Source: JADCRZ01 sp039921525 (GTDB taxonomy: Bacteria > Bacteroidota > Bacteroidia > Chitinophagales > Chitinophagaceae). From it: a stretch of DNA of 16,996 nt. Numbering within the stretch: the first letter of the stretch is position 1; the number at the start of each line of letters is the position of its first letter. The notes under the pieces were generated by a model. That model was not told the DNA's origin. It did not search any database and saw only the letters and a program-made list of their open reading frames with translations. Where the stretch lies: positions 1-16,996 of the forward strand of contig JBDSBP010000464.1 of NCBI GenBank assembly GCA_039921525.1, written 5' to 3'. The translations under genes were made by a program, and so were the position numbers. Positions 1 to 8,800 of this stretch are shown one piece after another.

Positions 1-51
1 CTTTATACTTTTTCTGAAGCTTTTTACGCGCATAATACCGCTCCGGTAATG

Positions 52-59
52 TAAATTTG
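52..59 (+). promoter_or_regulatory. Candidate -7 promoter box (TAAATTTG)
   Basis: This is an exact match to the Bacteroidota primary-sigma -7 consensus TAnnTTTG, 91 bases before the start of the FAD oxidoreductase. No clear -33 TTTG is seen at the usual distance. If used, the leader would carry the heptad array at 117-151. Confidence 0.4.
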
Positions 60-116
60 AATATGCCGACTACCTTCAACCGATAACAAAAAGCCGGTTT
101 GACTTGTCAAAGTAGA

Positions 117-151
117 ATTAACCATTATCCATTAACCCTTAACCCTTATTA
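117..151 (+). repeat. Heptanucleotide array, GGTTAAT family, abutting a start codon
   Basis: Five consecutive 7-base units are visible: ATTAACC, ATTATCC, ATTAACC, CTTAACC, CTTATTA. The last unit includes the A of the ATG at 151. On the other strand the units read GGTTAAT-like, the same family as the array at 9580-9614. Because the period is 7, units stay in register despite substitutions. The array would lie in the 5' leader of the oxidoreductase mRNA. Confidence 0.75.
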
Positions 152-1293
152 TGGTGCTCTCTCCTTCTATCTGGGAACTGGAAAGTTTTTATGCACCTAA
201 AGATGTAATTATTGCGGGTGCTGGGTTTGCTGGTTTGTGGAGTGCTTATTATCTTAAAAAAAATAATCCCTTTTTAAAAATACTTATAATTGAAAAGGAA
301 GTAATACCAACGGGGGCCAGTAGCCGAAATGCAGGTTTTGCCTGCTTTGGAAGCGTTACCGAATTAATGGATGATGCAAAAATTTCCGGTAAAGAAAACA
401 TGATTGAACTGGTGGCCATGCGCTATGGAGGACTCCGGAAAATACAGGAGGTTTTTACCGTAACTGAAATCGACTATGAGCAGTTAGGCGGTTATGAATT
501 AATAACCGGCGATCAGTATACTTCCTCAAAGGAAATTAAGGCAGACATAGACTGGCTGAACGATAGCCTTCATGAGGTAATTGGTCAAAAAAATATCTTC
601 AGGTTGGCTGATAAAAAAATTATCCCGTTTAATTTTCAAAAAACCAATCATTTAATACAAACCGAACTCGAAGGACAATTACACCCGGGGAAAATGATGC
701 AGGTACTACTTCAAAAGGTACTGGCAATGGGAATAATAATGAAGACAGGTATTGAATTGAAATCGTACGAATACAACGGCCCAAAAATTGTCGTTCATAC
801 CGGAGGTCTTGTTTCTATAACAACATCACAATTACTGATCTGCACCAATACTTCTGCAAATGAGTTGTTGCCTGCAACACCTATAACACCCGCTCGCGGA
901 CAGATTTTGGTTACCTCGCCGATAAACGACCTATCCTTTAAAGGAACCTTTCATTGTGATGAGGGCTTCTATTATTTTAGGAATATTGGTAACCGGGTAT
1001 TGCTTGGCGGCGCACGCAACAAAGCTTTCAGCCAGGAGCGAACAACTGATCCTGGTGTTTCAAAAACCATCCAGCAGGAACTCGAACGCTTTTTAAAGGA
1101 CGTGGTTCTTCCAGGAAAAACTTTTACCATTGAGCACCGATGGAGCGGAACAATGGGAATGGGGAGAACTAAATTTCCTTCCATCATTGAAATAAAACCT
1201 AACTGTTTTTGTTTGGTTGGCTTAGGCGGAATGGGTGTAGCCCTTGCGCCCGTTGCAGGTGAACAGGTTGCAAAAATGATGATTGGAAACTGA
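151..1293 (+). CDS. FAD-dependent oxidoreductase, DAO family
   Basis: This is a predicted cytoplasmic flavoprotein of the D-amino-acid-oxidase-like (DAO) family, 380 residues, the usual length. These enzymes oxidise amines or amino acids using FAD. The Rossmann dinucleotide motif GAGFAG lies at residues 23-28, followed by an acidic strand end (IIEKE) and the family signature GASSRNAGF at about 55-63. Near the C-terminus, GLGGMGVALAP is the usual second FAD contact region. The N-terminal WELESF is typical of Bacteroidota members. The start is fixed by an in-frame stop 16-18 bases upstream, with no other start between. A heptad array touches the start codon. The specific substrate (glycine, D-amino acid, N-methyl amino acid or polyamine) cannot be told from sequence alone. 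Confidence 0.9.
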   Translation: MVLSPSIWELESFYAPKDVIIAGAGFAGLWSAYYLKKNNPFLKILIIEKEVIPTGASSRNAGFACFGSVTELMDDAKISGKENMIELVAMRYGGLRKIQEVFTVTEIDYEQLGGYELITGDQYTSSKEIKADIDWLNDSLHEVIGQKNIFRLADKKIIPFNFQKTNHLIQTELEGQLHPGKMMQVLLQKVLAMGIIMKTGIELKSYEYNGPKIVVHTGGLVSITTSQLLICTNTSANELLPATPITPARGQILVTSPINDLSFKGTFHCDEGFYYFRNIGNRVLLGGARNKAFSQERTTDPGVSKTIQQELERFLKDVVLPGKTFTIEHRWSGTMGMGRTKFPSIIEIKPNCFCLVGLGGMGVALAPVAGEQVAKMMIGN

Positions 1294-1466
1294 TAAAATA
1301 ACTCGAAGATCCGGGCATTTTAGAACCAGCTCCGGAACTGGGTCACATTTAATCTGTTTGTCAATTTTAACAATGGGCTGTATAAAAGAACGTCTTTTTA
1401 GCAAGCATTCAGTTTGAACCTGGATAATTTTACCAAATTGTTCCATTTATCTCATTAATGGAATTG

Positions 1467-1474
1467 TACATTTG
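1467..1474 (+). promoter_or_regulatory. Candidate -7 promoter box (TACATTTG)
   Basis: This exact TAnnTTTG match lies 17 bases before the ATG of the glutaminyl cyclase gene, implying a very short leader. An ATTG at 1437-1440 is rather far upstream to be a good -33 box. Confidence 0.5.
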
Positions 1475-1491
1475 CGCATTATCAGATTTAC

Positions 1492-2298
1492 ATGAAAAAA
1501 ATTTTTATAGTTGCGGCATGGGCGGTTTTATTTGGTTCTTGTTCCAATAATGTTAATGATACTGATGCAGGCGGTAAAAATGATGATTCAGCCCCGCCGA
1601 TTATCAATTACTCTATAGTTAATGTATTCCCCCATGATACTGCTGCGTTTACGGAGGGACTTTTAGTACATGATGGGCAGTTATACGAAAGTACCGGCGG
1701 TCAGCATGAGTCTAATAATTTTAAGTCGTGGTTCGGCCCGGTAGACATCAAAACAGGCATTTCACAAAAGAAGATAATGCTTGATACAAGTTATTTTGGA
1801 GAAGGTATTAATATATTCAAAGGCAAACTATACCAGCTAACCTGGCAAGACCATATTGGGTTTGTATATGATGTAAAAACATTCGAAAAAATAAAAGATT
1901 TTCATATTAACGGAGAGGGCTGGGCGTTAACGAACGACGGCACCAGCCTGATCATGAGTGATGGCACCAGTAATCTTCAGTACCTTGATCCCGAGTCATT
2001 AAAAGTTTTAAAAATTCTGGGGGTACAGGATAATAATGGCCCGGTAGGGAATATAAACGAACTGGAATATATCAAGGGTTTTATTTATGCCAACCAATAT
2101 GGCACGGCCTATGTTCTGAAAATTGATCCGGGAAGTGGCAAGGTTGTTGGCAAGCTGGATTTCGATTCGCTAAATCGTGAAGTAAGAATAAAATACCCAC
2201 AGGCACTGGAAATGAACGGAATAGCCTACGATTCCACCGCCAATAAGATATATGTCACCGGTAAAGCATGGCCCAATTTGTACGAGGTCAGGTTTTAA
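1492..2298 (+). CDS. Glutaminyl-peptide cyclotransferase, lipoprotein
   Basis: This is a predicted five-bladed beta-propeller glutaminyl cyclase of the plant/bacterial type. It converts N-terminal glutamine of peptides to pyroglutamate with release of ammonia. Seen here: a lipoprotein signal with a candidate lipid-anchored Cys17 (LFGSC, residues 13-17) followed by a polar N/D-rich linker. Then come the family motif FTEGL at 53-57, YESTGG at 65-70, a GEGWALT segment, a LIMSDGT segment and the C-terminal ALEMNGIAYD...IYVTGKAWPNLYEV signature. The length of 268 is normal for the lipoprotein form. It would sit at the periplasmic or outer-membrane surface. The gene stands alone, with its own -7 box 17 bases upstream and a convergent gene 39 bases downstream. 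The family call is strong; the physiological substrate is unknown. Confidence 0.92.
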   Translation: MKKIFIVAAWAVLFGSCSNNVNDTDAGGKNDDSAPPIINYSIVNVFPHDTAAFTEGLLVHDGQLYESTGGQHESNNFKSWFGPVDIKTGISQKKIMLDTSYFGEGINIFKGKLYQLTWQDHIGFVYDVKTFEKIKDFHINGEGWALTNDGTSLIMSDGTSNLQYLDPESLKVLKILGVQDNNGPVGNINELEYIKGFIYANQYGTAYVLKIDPGSGKVVGKLDFDSLNREVRIKYPQALEMNGIAYDSTANKIYVTGKAWPNLYEVRF

Positions 2299-2300
2299 CA

Positions 2301-2321
2301 GCCATTGATTACTGCAATGGC
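2301..2321. terminator. Hairpin between convergent genes
   Basis: A perfect 7-bp stem, GCCATTG/CAATGGC, with a 7-base loop lies in the 39-bp gap between the stops at 2298 (plus) and 2338 (minus). It could end transcription from both sides. There is no T tract on either side, so it is not a canonical intrinsic terminator. Confidence 0.4.
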
Positions 2322-2337
2322 GTGATCAAACCCGGTC

Positions 2338-3234
2338 CTATTCCTTCCCTATAATATAAATCAACGAACTGCATTTTTCATGATTAGAGCTCGCCTTCAG
2401 GTTAGACAACAGTCCATTTTTAAACGCCTGCAGGTTACCGGAAACACCCGTTTTATACTGCTGGCTTAACATAGAAACGTAAAAGCTATCGTACCACATA
2501 GGCTGTACACCATAAAGTTTCATTGCATGTTTTTCTACCAGCAACTTCATTGAGAGCGGCGAAAAATGGTATAAATGTCGGGGAACATCATAAGCAGCCC
2601 AGAATTCTCTATATATTACGGCATCGTAGGAAGTGTAGTTAGGAACGGCAATAAAGGCTCTGCCCTGCAATTTTAAGACGATGTTAATCTGGTTAAGATA
2701 TTCGTGCAGGGAATGCACATGTTCGAGTACATGCCACATGGTCACCGCGTCAAATGATTCGGCTGATAGTGTAAAGAGTTCATCCATGCTTTTCAACGAT
2801 ATACTATATAGTTCCAAAGCCCGTTGCCTCGTGGCTTCGTCAGGTTCCAATCCCAGCACACTCCATCCGGCATTCTTCATATACCTTGAAAAAGCTCCTG
2901 TTCCTGCTCCAATATCAAGCAGACTGCCGTTAGTGATCCCGGTAATCTTTTCCAGCTGTTTTTGCTTTTGATGTAATGTTCTTTTCCGTACCAGGTGATA
3001 CAGTGAGTTTATAAATCCCTTTTTAGTATCAGTATGTGAAATATAATTTTCCGATTGGTAATAGGTTCCGATGAATTGCCGACCTGGAATATTCTGCGTA
3101 AACCGGGCAGTGCACGCCTGGCATTGCCATATTTCAAATTTGTCGCCGGAAACAGTATAGTCTTTTGCCGTTATTTTTGGAAATATAGCATCGGAGCCAC
3201 AACAGGGACAATGAGAATATGTGATAATATCCAT
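2338..3234 (-). CDS. Class I SAM-dependent methyltransferase with N-terminal zinc ribbon
   Basis: This 298-residue protein begins with a small zinc-ribbon-like module: CPCC at 9-12 and CQAC at 38-41 give a plausible four-cysteine site. A Rossmann-type methyltransferase domain of the Methyltransf_23 kind follows. Its motif I is LLDIGAGTG at 105-113 with the acidic E130 at the end of strand 2. Motif III-like MWHVLEHVH lies at 167-175, and a characteristic PRHLYHFSP lies at 218-226. Such proteins methylate small molecules, sugars or other acceptors; the substrate cannot be read here. It is the last gene of the minus-strand run, 85 bases after the HU-like gene, with a hairpin in the gap. The start ATG at 3234 is the natural one, since the CxxC motif starts at residue 9. 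Confidence 0.85.
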   Translation of the reverse strand: MDIITYSHCPCCGSDAIFPKITAKDYTVSGDKFEIWQCQACTARFTQNIPGRQFIGTYYQSENYISHTDTKKGFINSLYHLVRKRTLHQKQKQLEKITGITNGSLLDIGAGTGAFSRYMKNAGWSVLGLEPDEATRQRALELYSISLKSMDELFTLSAESFDAVTMWHVLEHVHSLHEYLNQINIVLKLQGRAFIAVPNYTSYDAVIYREFWAAYDVPRHLYHFSPLSMKLLVEKHAMKLYGVQPMWYDSFYVSMLSQQYKTGVSGNLQAFKNGLLSNLKASSNHEKCSSLIYIIGKE

Positions 3235-3271
3235 GCGTAATCAACTAATTGAAATACAAATAAAGGGAAGA

Positions 3272-3300
3272 ATAATCAACTATAACAATTAATTGATTAT
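3272..3300 (-). terminator. Inverted repeat downstream of HU-like gene
   Basis: A perfect 8-bp inverted repeat (ATAATCAA/TTGATTAT) with a 13-base spacer lies 20 bases after the minus-strand stop at 3320. On that strand it is followed by a pyrimidine-rich stretch. It may be a weak terminator, or an operator for the downstream methyltransferase gene. The stem is AT-rich, so thermodynamic strength is low. Confidence 0.35.
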
Positions 3301-3319
3301 AAGTAGTTATGCAGCGTTA

Positions 3320-3964
3320 TTAAGGAGCATCAGCTGTTTGCAAATGAAGAGGTTGTTGGTTTGCGGCTGAGGCCAGGGTAAACCCGTTCTGATAGAAATA
3401 AAAAAATATTAATATCAAAGCAATAATAAATACGATCAGTGCATAAATCCACCAGGTTTTTTTAGCCGTAACAGGTTGTTGCGTCTTTTCCGGGTTTAAT
3501 AATCCCGTCATTTCGATAGTCGTCTTTTCCTGGTCCCCTACCAAAACAGCGTGGGCGGCCATGTTTCGAACGATTCTCACAGCAGAAACCGGCGCGTATA
3601 ATGGGCGTGGTTTATTTAGCTGTTCAAATACCATATCACCGGAGTTATTCTTTGTAAAAACTCCTACATCTTCCCACACCGCTTTATCATCTTGTTTGAT
3701 AGAAGTGCGAAGATCCTGTGCAAATTGGTTGTATAGCTGGATGGCCTCATAATCCGGGATTCCCTTTTCTAAAGAAAGATAACTGAAGAATTCTTTGTCG
3801 GGTGTATCAAAATATTTGTTGAACCTGAATTCGTAATGAGGAGGTAAAATTCTTTTATTAACTACATCCAGGGTAGCCGGCAGGTGTTCGATAAAAATAG
3901 TGCCAAGACCGGGGATGTTGATGCTTTTATGTTGGATGAGGTATTTGTTCAGAATATCGATCAA
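3320..3964 (-). CDS. HU-CCDC81-type membrane protein without SPOR domain
   Basis: This 214-residue protein has two N-terminal HU-like modules of the kind found in bacterial CCDC81-related proteins. The first is roughly residues 1-58, with the IPGLGTIFIEH turn at 17-27. The second is roughly 68-118, with the DVGVFTKN turn at 99-106. A linker is followed by one transmembrane segment at about 171-191, preceded by KK at 168-169, so the HU modules should be cytoplasmic. The C-terminal tail is only about 20 residues, glutamine- and alanine-rich. Known Bacteroidota relatives usually end in a periplasmic SPOR (peptidoglycan-binding) domain, and that domain is absent here. By family analogy it may link chromosome or DNA to the envelope; this is inference. 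A heptad array lies 4-38 bases upstream of its start. Confidence 0.75.
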   Translation of the reverse strand: MIDILNKYLIQHKSINIPGLGTIFIEHLPATLDVVNKRILPPHYEFRFNKYFDTPDKEFFSYLSLEKGIPDYEAIQLYNQFAQDLRTSIKQDDKAVWEDVGVFTKNNSGDMVFEQLNKPRPLYAPVSAVRIVRNMAAHAVLVGDQEKTTIEMTGLLNPEKTQQPVTAKKTWWIYALIVFIIALILIFFYFYQNGFTLASAANQQPLHLQTADAP

Positions 3965-3967
3965 GGT

Positions 3968-4002
3968 AGTTTAAAGTTTAATATTCAATGTTTAAAGTTG
4001 AA
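3968..4002 (-). repeat. Heptanucleotide array, CTTTAAA family
   Basis: Five units in register, written on the plus strand: AGTTTAA, AGTTTAA, TATTCAA, TGTTTAA, AGTTGAA. The array lies just upstream of the minus-strand HU-like gene (start at 3964), so it would be in that gene's leader. Two units are identical and the others differ by one to three bases. It is the same family as 5843-5877 and 10290-10336. Confidence 0.7.
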
Positions 4003-4069
4003 GTTCGGAGATGCAAGTTAACCAGGAACATTCATTTACTTATAAAATTTAAACTTTGCACAGGTACCG

Positions 4070-5716
4070 CTAAAAGTTAAACACTACACCTCCAAGCATA
4101 TTAAATCCATAAACCTGGTACTGATTCCAGCGTTCATACCGATTATTAAATATATTATTCGTTTGTACCCACAGATTAAACTGCCTGGTGATCTTGAATT
4201 CCAAACCAGCGTTTAGGTCAAAGCCGCCATCACCCTTTCTCGCATCCTTTGTTACGGTACGGTAAGCTGCTCCATCCCAGGCGAAGAGTTCGCTTTTCAG
4301 CCATAAATTATGAATCACCTGCCAGTTTAAGTTTACATTGAATTCAAGAGGAAGCAAACCCCATGCCCTTGTCTGGTCCTTAACTTTAGAATATTGGTTC
4401 CAGGTAAGCTTGGCAGTAGCATTAAACGTTTCGCCCTGCGTGTAACCGATCTCGCCATGAAACTGTATAGCTTGCAATTGTGATGAATATACGGTTTGGA
4501 ATGTCTTGCCATCGGTGCTGTCATTTACGAATAACGGCATGTTCCTGTATTCAGCAAATCCTACTTTCGCGCTGTAGGTAAAATGATTCAGCACTGATCC
4601 TTTAAACCCGGCATATCTTTCCTGCACACGTGTATTCAACAAGTTATCAGGTTGTATGATCCAGGGATTGATGGATGCAAAACGCTCATACGATCCTTTA
4701 TTATAATAGCCGATCCAGCCTACCTGTAAAGTAAAGCGCTTATCGTTGGTAGTTATATCGGCCATGAAATTGGGTAGGGTTGTAAATATGCCATTATCCC
4801 ACGATGGTATTAACCCTCCTTCCAGGTATACATTAGGTGTTTTCAACAAGAGGGAGGGAGAAAAATAATAGAGGTTATTTTGTATCCGACTTTTATCAGA
4901 TGGCCGGTAGCTGGTTAAATCAGCGGTAAAGCCCAGTTTGATACCAAATATTTTACCAATCGTTTTCTGTAATGGCAAATTTAAAACAGTATTAGATTCC
5001 GTAGCCTTGTTAAAGTCGTTCTTACCACTGAATACGGAGGTTTTAAAATTAGGATAATAATTTAATCCATAAGTTGTGGGTTCAACATTGTGCAGGCTGA
5101 GTTTTCCTTCGAATGTCTGGAACCGTTGGCGTAAATCATTCTTGGTAAAAACCAGCGGGGAAGGCTGATAGCCATAAAAAAAATAATCATCGCTTTTAAA
5201 ACCGACTCCTGCGTTCCATTCCAGGTTTTTTATTGTTTTATAAGTACCTTCTACATTAGCTGCTGTCTGGCTGTTTTTTTGAAAAGGCAGGCCTCCCTTT
5301 GAAGAAAGATGTTTTGCGAAAACATTAAAATAAGCATTCTTGCCATCACCAAAACTAAACCCGGATTGCAGGAAAGGAATATGCACATTGCCAACACCAG
5401 CTTTGATATAATTACTGGATTTCCATCCCGAAGCGGAATCCACATCCAACGCTACCGGTTTCATCATTACCGGCACATAAGTAAAAGATAAATTTTGCGT
5501 AGGCAGATTATATTTTAAGGTTGGTTTGGAAGAATCAACGGAAGGCGGAGCGGCATTAAAATTTATTTTTACCGCATCCCGGAGAACAGGTTTAAAAGTA
5601 GAAGTAATTTCAATCGTTTTTCTTTTAGAGCTATCCTGTGCAACAGAAGAATCGGCGAGCACTAAGCTAACCGCCAATATGATCATGATGAGAACGACTG
5701 GTTGTTTTTTTATCAT
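4070..5716 (-). CDS. TonB-receptor-like outer-membrane beta-barrel, no plug domain
   Basis: This 548-residue protein has a Sec signal peptide (hydrophobic segment about 7-25, likely cleavage near VAQ at 25-27). The rest is rich in alternating hydrophobic/polar strands with many Tyr, Trp and Asn, as in outer-membrane barrels. The last residues, GGVVFNF, end in Phe, the expected C-terminal assembly signal. The segment NLWVQTNNIFNNRYERW (about 515-531) is the classic last-strand motif of TonB-dependent receptors. The protein lacks the roughly 130-residue plug and any clear TonB box, so it is unlikely to be a normal TonB-energised importer. It follows the giant TPR gene by 157 bases on the same strand. 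Similar TPR-barrel pairs are, to my knowledge, common in Bacteroidota and uncharacterised. Function unknown; it may be a partner of the TPR protein. Confidence 0.82.
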   Translation of the reverse strand: MIKKQPVVLIMIILAVSLVLADSSVAQDSSKRKTIEITSTFKPVLRDAVKINFNAAPPSVDSSKPTLKYNLPTQNLSFTYVPVMMKPVALDVDSASGWKSSNYIKAGVGNVHIPFLQSGFSFGDGKNAYFNVFAKHLSSKGGLPFQKNSQTAANVEGTYKTIKNLEWNAGVGFKSDDYFFYGYQPSPLVFTKNDLRQRFQTFEGKLSLHNVEPTTYGLNYYPNFKTSVFSGKNDFNKATESNTVLNLPLQKTIGKIFGIKLGFTADLTSYRPSDKSRIQNNLYYFSPSLLLKTPNVYLEGGLIPSWDNGIFTTLPNFMADITTNDKRFTLQVGWIGYYNKGSYERFASINPWIIQPDNLLNTRVQERYAGFKGSVLNHFTYSAKVGFAEYRNMPLFVNDSTDGKTFQTVYSSQLQAIQFHGEIGYTQGETFNATAKLTWNQYSKVKDQTRAWGLLPLEFNVNLNWQVIHNLWLKSELFAWDGAAYRTVTKDARKGDGGFDLNAGLEFKITRQFNLWVQTNNIFNNRYERWNQYQVYGFNMLGGVVFNF

Positions 5717-5734
5717 CTGGTTGTGTGTTAAAGG

Positions 5735-5797
5735 CTGTCAGCTATCAGCTTTCAGCCATCAGGAAATGGCCATCAGCTATCAGCTATCAGCTATTAA
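5735..5797. repeat. Heptanucleotide array, CTATCAG family (9 units)
   Basis: Nine consecutive 7-base units run CTGTCAG, CTATCAG, CTTTCAG, CCATCAG, GAAATGG, CCATCAG, CTATCAG, CTATCAG, CTATTAA. The array lies in the leader region of the minus-strand barrel gene, 19 bases from its start codon. The odd unit GAAATGG and its flanks recur in inverted orientation at 9653-9682. Confidence 0.8.
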
Positions 5798-5842
5798 TAA
5801 TTTGAACTGTATAAAAATTTATGACCTTAAACTCCGGAACAA

Positions 5843-5877
5843 CTTTAAACTTGGCCCTTTAAACTTTAAACTATTAT
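5843..5877. repeat. Heptanucleotide array, CTTTAAA family, overlapping a stop codon
   Basis: The units are CTTTAAA, CTTGGCC, CTTTAAA, CTTTAAA, CTATTAT. The last unit contains the complement of the TAA stop (5874-5876) of the TPR gene. A further CCTTAAA lies at 5825-5831 but is out of register by an 11-base spacer. Together with 5735-5797 it fills most of the 157-bp gap between the TPR and barrel genes. Confidence 0.7.
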
Positions 5878-8800
5878 TGTCCTACCTTACTTTCTTTATT
5901 TTCAGCCTCGATAACTTTATCGAGTTTTTGTTGCGCCTCCGTTTTTAATTCAGGAATGCCGGCATTCTGTACAACGCTTTGAAAAGTTGCTTTGGCATTG
6001 AAATAATCTTTTTGTTTAAAGTAAATATCACCCAGCAGGATGTAAGCTTTAGTAACCCAATTACCATAAGACCCGGCTTTATTAATCACTTCAAAAGCTG
6101 CTTTTTCTGCCTCCTTCAATTTCTCCTGCTGCAAGAGACAGCTGGCAATCCCATATCGTGATTCGGCCCCATAAGAAGCTTTGTTCATACTGACCACGGA
6201 TTTGAAATAGCCAATGGCGGCATCACACTGGTTATCGGTTTCTGCAGCTTTCGCCAAAGCAAAATTTGCCAATACTTTATCATCTGTGCTGCTTCCTTTT
6301 TGTTGCAACAGGTCTTTAGCATTGTCAACACCGGCGGTCCACTTTTGAAGTTGAAATTGGCTCCGTAATAGTCCGCGCATGGCTTCTAACTTATTTTCCT
6401 GGCTACCTGCAAATTCTTTAAGCTTTGTAAAATATTGTTCAGCCTTTTCATAATTCTTTATTTCAAAAAAATTCAAACGGGCTACCCGCAGCAACGATTT
6501 TTCGCCAAATTTATTAGGCACCCTGTTGGCCACTATTTCATAACCTGCCGTCGCCTTCACCATGTCTTTTTTATTATAATAGATCTCGCTTTTGTAATAA
6601 TTGGCTTCCAGTGAATATTTTCCGTCAGGGAATTTGGAAAGATAATTTTCAAACCTGCCCAGGGCCGCATCAAAGCTGCCATTGCTGAATTGAACTTCGG
6701 CAGCGGCATAGGTTAATGAATCTTCCTGTGTATTAGTAATTTCTTTTCCCAGGTTTTTTGCAAAAGCCACGTATTCACTGGTTCTGCCTTCCTCTACATA
6801 AATAGTCCTGGCATTTTCCAAACCTTCTTCAGCCTCCGGCGAATTAGGATATTGTTTTAACAGAAGGTTAAGCTGGTTCAACGCCTCCTTGTTATTGTTA
6901 AGGTTATAATAGGCAATCCCCATTTTTAACAGTGCCCTTGGTTTTAATGCCTCTCCACTTACAGCTGTTACCACATTCTTTAAATAAGATACTGATTCCT
7001 GGTATTTTTCATCGGACAAATAACTATTGGCAATTTCAAGATTAGCATCAGGTACCAATGTTGATAAAGGATAAATGCGGGGTATGGATTGTAGTAATCT
7101 TATTTTCTCACTTCCACTGTTTACGCCGGCTACCAGGGCTTTTTGAAACGTAGCATAATCGGAGGAGGGCCATGAAAAACTTATTACCTGGTCATACATA
7201 GCCAGGGCTCTTTTAAAGTCTTTACTCATATAATAGCAATCTGCGCTGCGTATATAGGCATCCTGCTCCAGTGAAATTGAATTTACTTTGGGCGTTTTAA
7301 CAATTTGTTCAAAAAAGCCCAGGGCCTGTTTATAATTTTCTTTTTTTAGAAAACAATAACCAAGATTATATTTGGCATTAACAGGATTTATTTCACCATT
7401 AACTGCTGGTGATTTTAAATATTCGAAATAATATTTTATGGCGTCATCAGTATTGCTCAAACGAAATGATATCTCCCCTTTCCAGAAATTTATATAAGGA
7501 AGAACGGACGCGTTGAAAGGATCGGCCAGCGCTTTATTTAATAAATCATTTGCCGATACCAGTAAACCATCATTCACCAATTCAGTGGCTCTTCCATACA
7601 ATATTTTGGCATATTGCCGTTTTGCATTCTCGGAGGGAGATTGTAAACTTGCCAGCAAGGTTAACGCGTCTTTGTAATTATTGGTGTTAGCCAACACAGC
7701 TACCAATAATTCTTTTGCTTCACTATTATAAGTGGAGCCCGGATACCCGGCCAGGAAGCGTTGCAATTCAGTAAGGGCAACATCCTGGTAACCCAATTCA
7801 TAAGATAACTTCGCATAATTAAAAGAAGCTACTTCACGCTGATAATCGTTGCTATTATTAGAAGTTGTAAAAAGAAACGCATTACGGGCATTTGCTTTCT
7901 GGTTTGTTTTCAGATAAGCATCTCCCAATAAATACATTGAATTCTGCGCGAGTGAATCTTCCTTTCCTCCCAACTGTTTAAAGCCATCAATGGCTTTAGC
8001 GTAATTAGAAGTCTGGTAATATGCATAGGATACTTCATACAAGTCTTCCCTACGAACTTTTTTGGAGCGATTTACATAGTCTTCCAGGTAAGGAAGCGCT
8101 TTGCCATAATTTTGCTTTTCAAAATATCCATGCCCCACCAGTTGCCTCAGGTCGAGGTCATACACCTGCCCACCCTGTTTCAGCTTATCTTCCGCATAAG
8201 TAAGGGCTTTTTCTTTCTGGTCGGTATTATAATATATGTTGGCAACATAAAAAGGAACCACTGGCGCGTATTGCTTTTCGTTTTCAACCACTTTAAAAGA
8301 TGCTAATGCCTCACGGTATCTTCTTTCGTTGAAGGCAATAAATCCGTAGTAATAATTAGCGTCGATATAGTTAGGGTCCTTGGGTAACTGGCGAATAACA
8401 TCAAACAACGGTTTAGCGAGTTCAAAACGCTGAAGGTTAAAATAAGCGTACGCCTGGTGAAATTTCATATCGGCAATCTCCCGGTTGCTTAGGTGTTCAA
8501 CAGAAGTTTGCTCAAAATAGGAAGCAGCCTGGTAATAATCGCGCTGGCGAAAGTGGTACTCACCCAAATGAAAGCTCATCATCTCCACTCGGGCCACATT
8601 ATCATCAAGGTCTATATATTCCCTGGCCTGCTCAACGGCGCTTCTTTCATTTTGTTTGAGAGCACAAACAATGGTGTAATATTTAATCTCCTGGAAATTT
8701 AGTGATTCGTTGCTGCGATCTGTCTCGCGCAAATTGAGATTAAGGTCTTTAAAGATGGGATAAGCCAGGCTATAATATTCTTTTTGATAATATTCCTTCG

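Noticed and set aside
1..54. Possible gene fragments at the left edge: a plus-strand frame ending in TAA at 52-54, or a minus-strand frame starting ATG at 33 with a GGAG-like sequence upstream.
   Set aside because: Only 11-17 codons are visible on either strand, with no recognisable motif. Neither can be preferred without sequence to the left.
1294..1491. Spacer with a short AAAAGA-ACG-TCTTTT hairpin (1384-1398), an imperfect palindrome around TCCGGA (1326-1341), and a 74-codon minus-strand frame.
   Set aside because: The hairpin is AT-rich and about 90 bases from the stop, and the palindrome is short. The minus-strand frame overlaps the oxidoreductase end and has no recognisable content or start context.
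5735..5797. CRISPR array (regular short repeats).
   Set aside because: The units are 7 bases with no spacers, and no cas genes are present.
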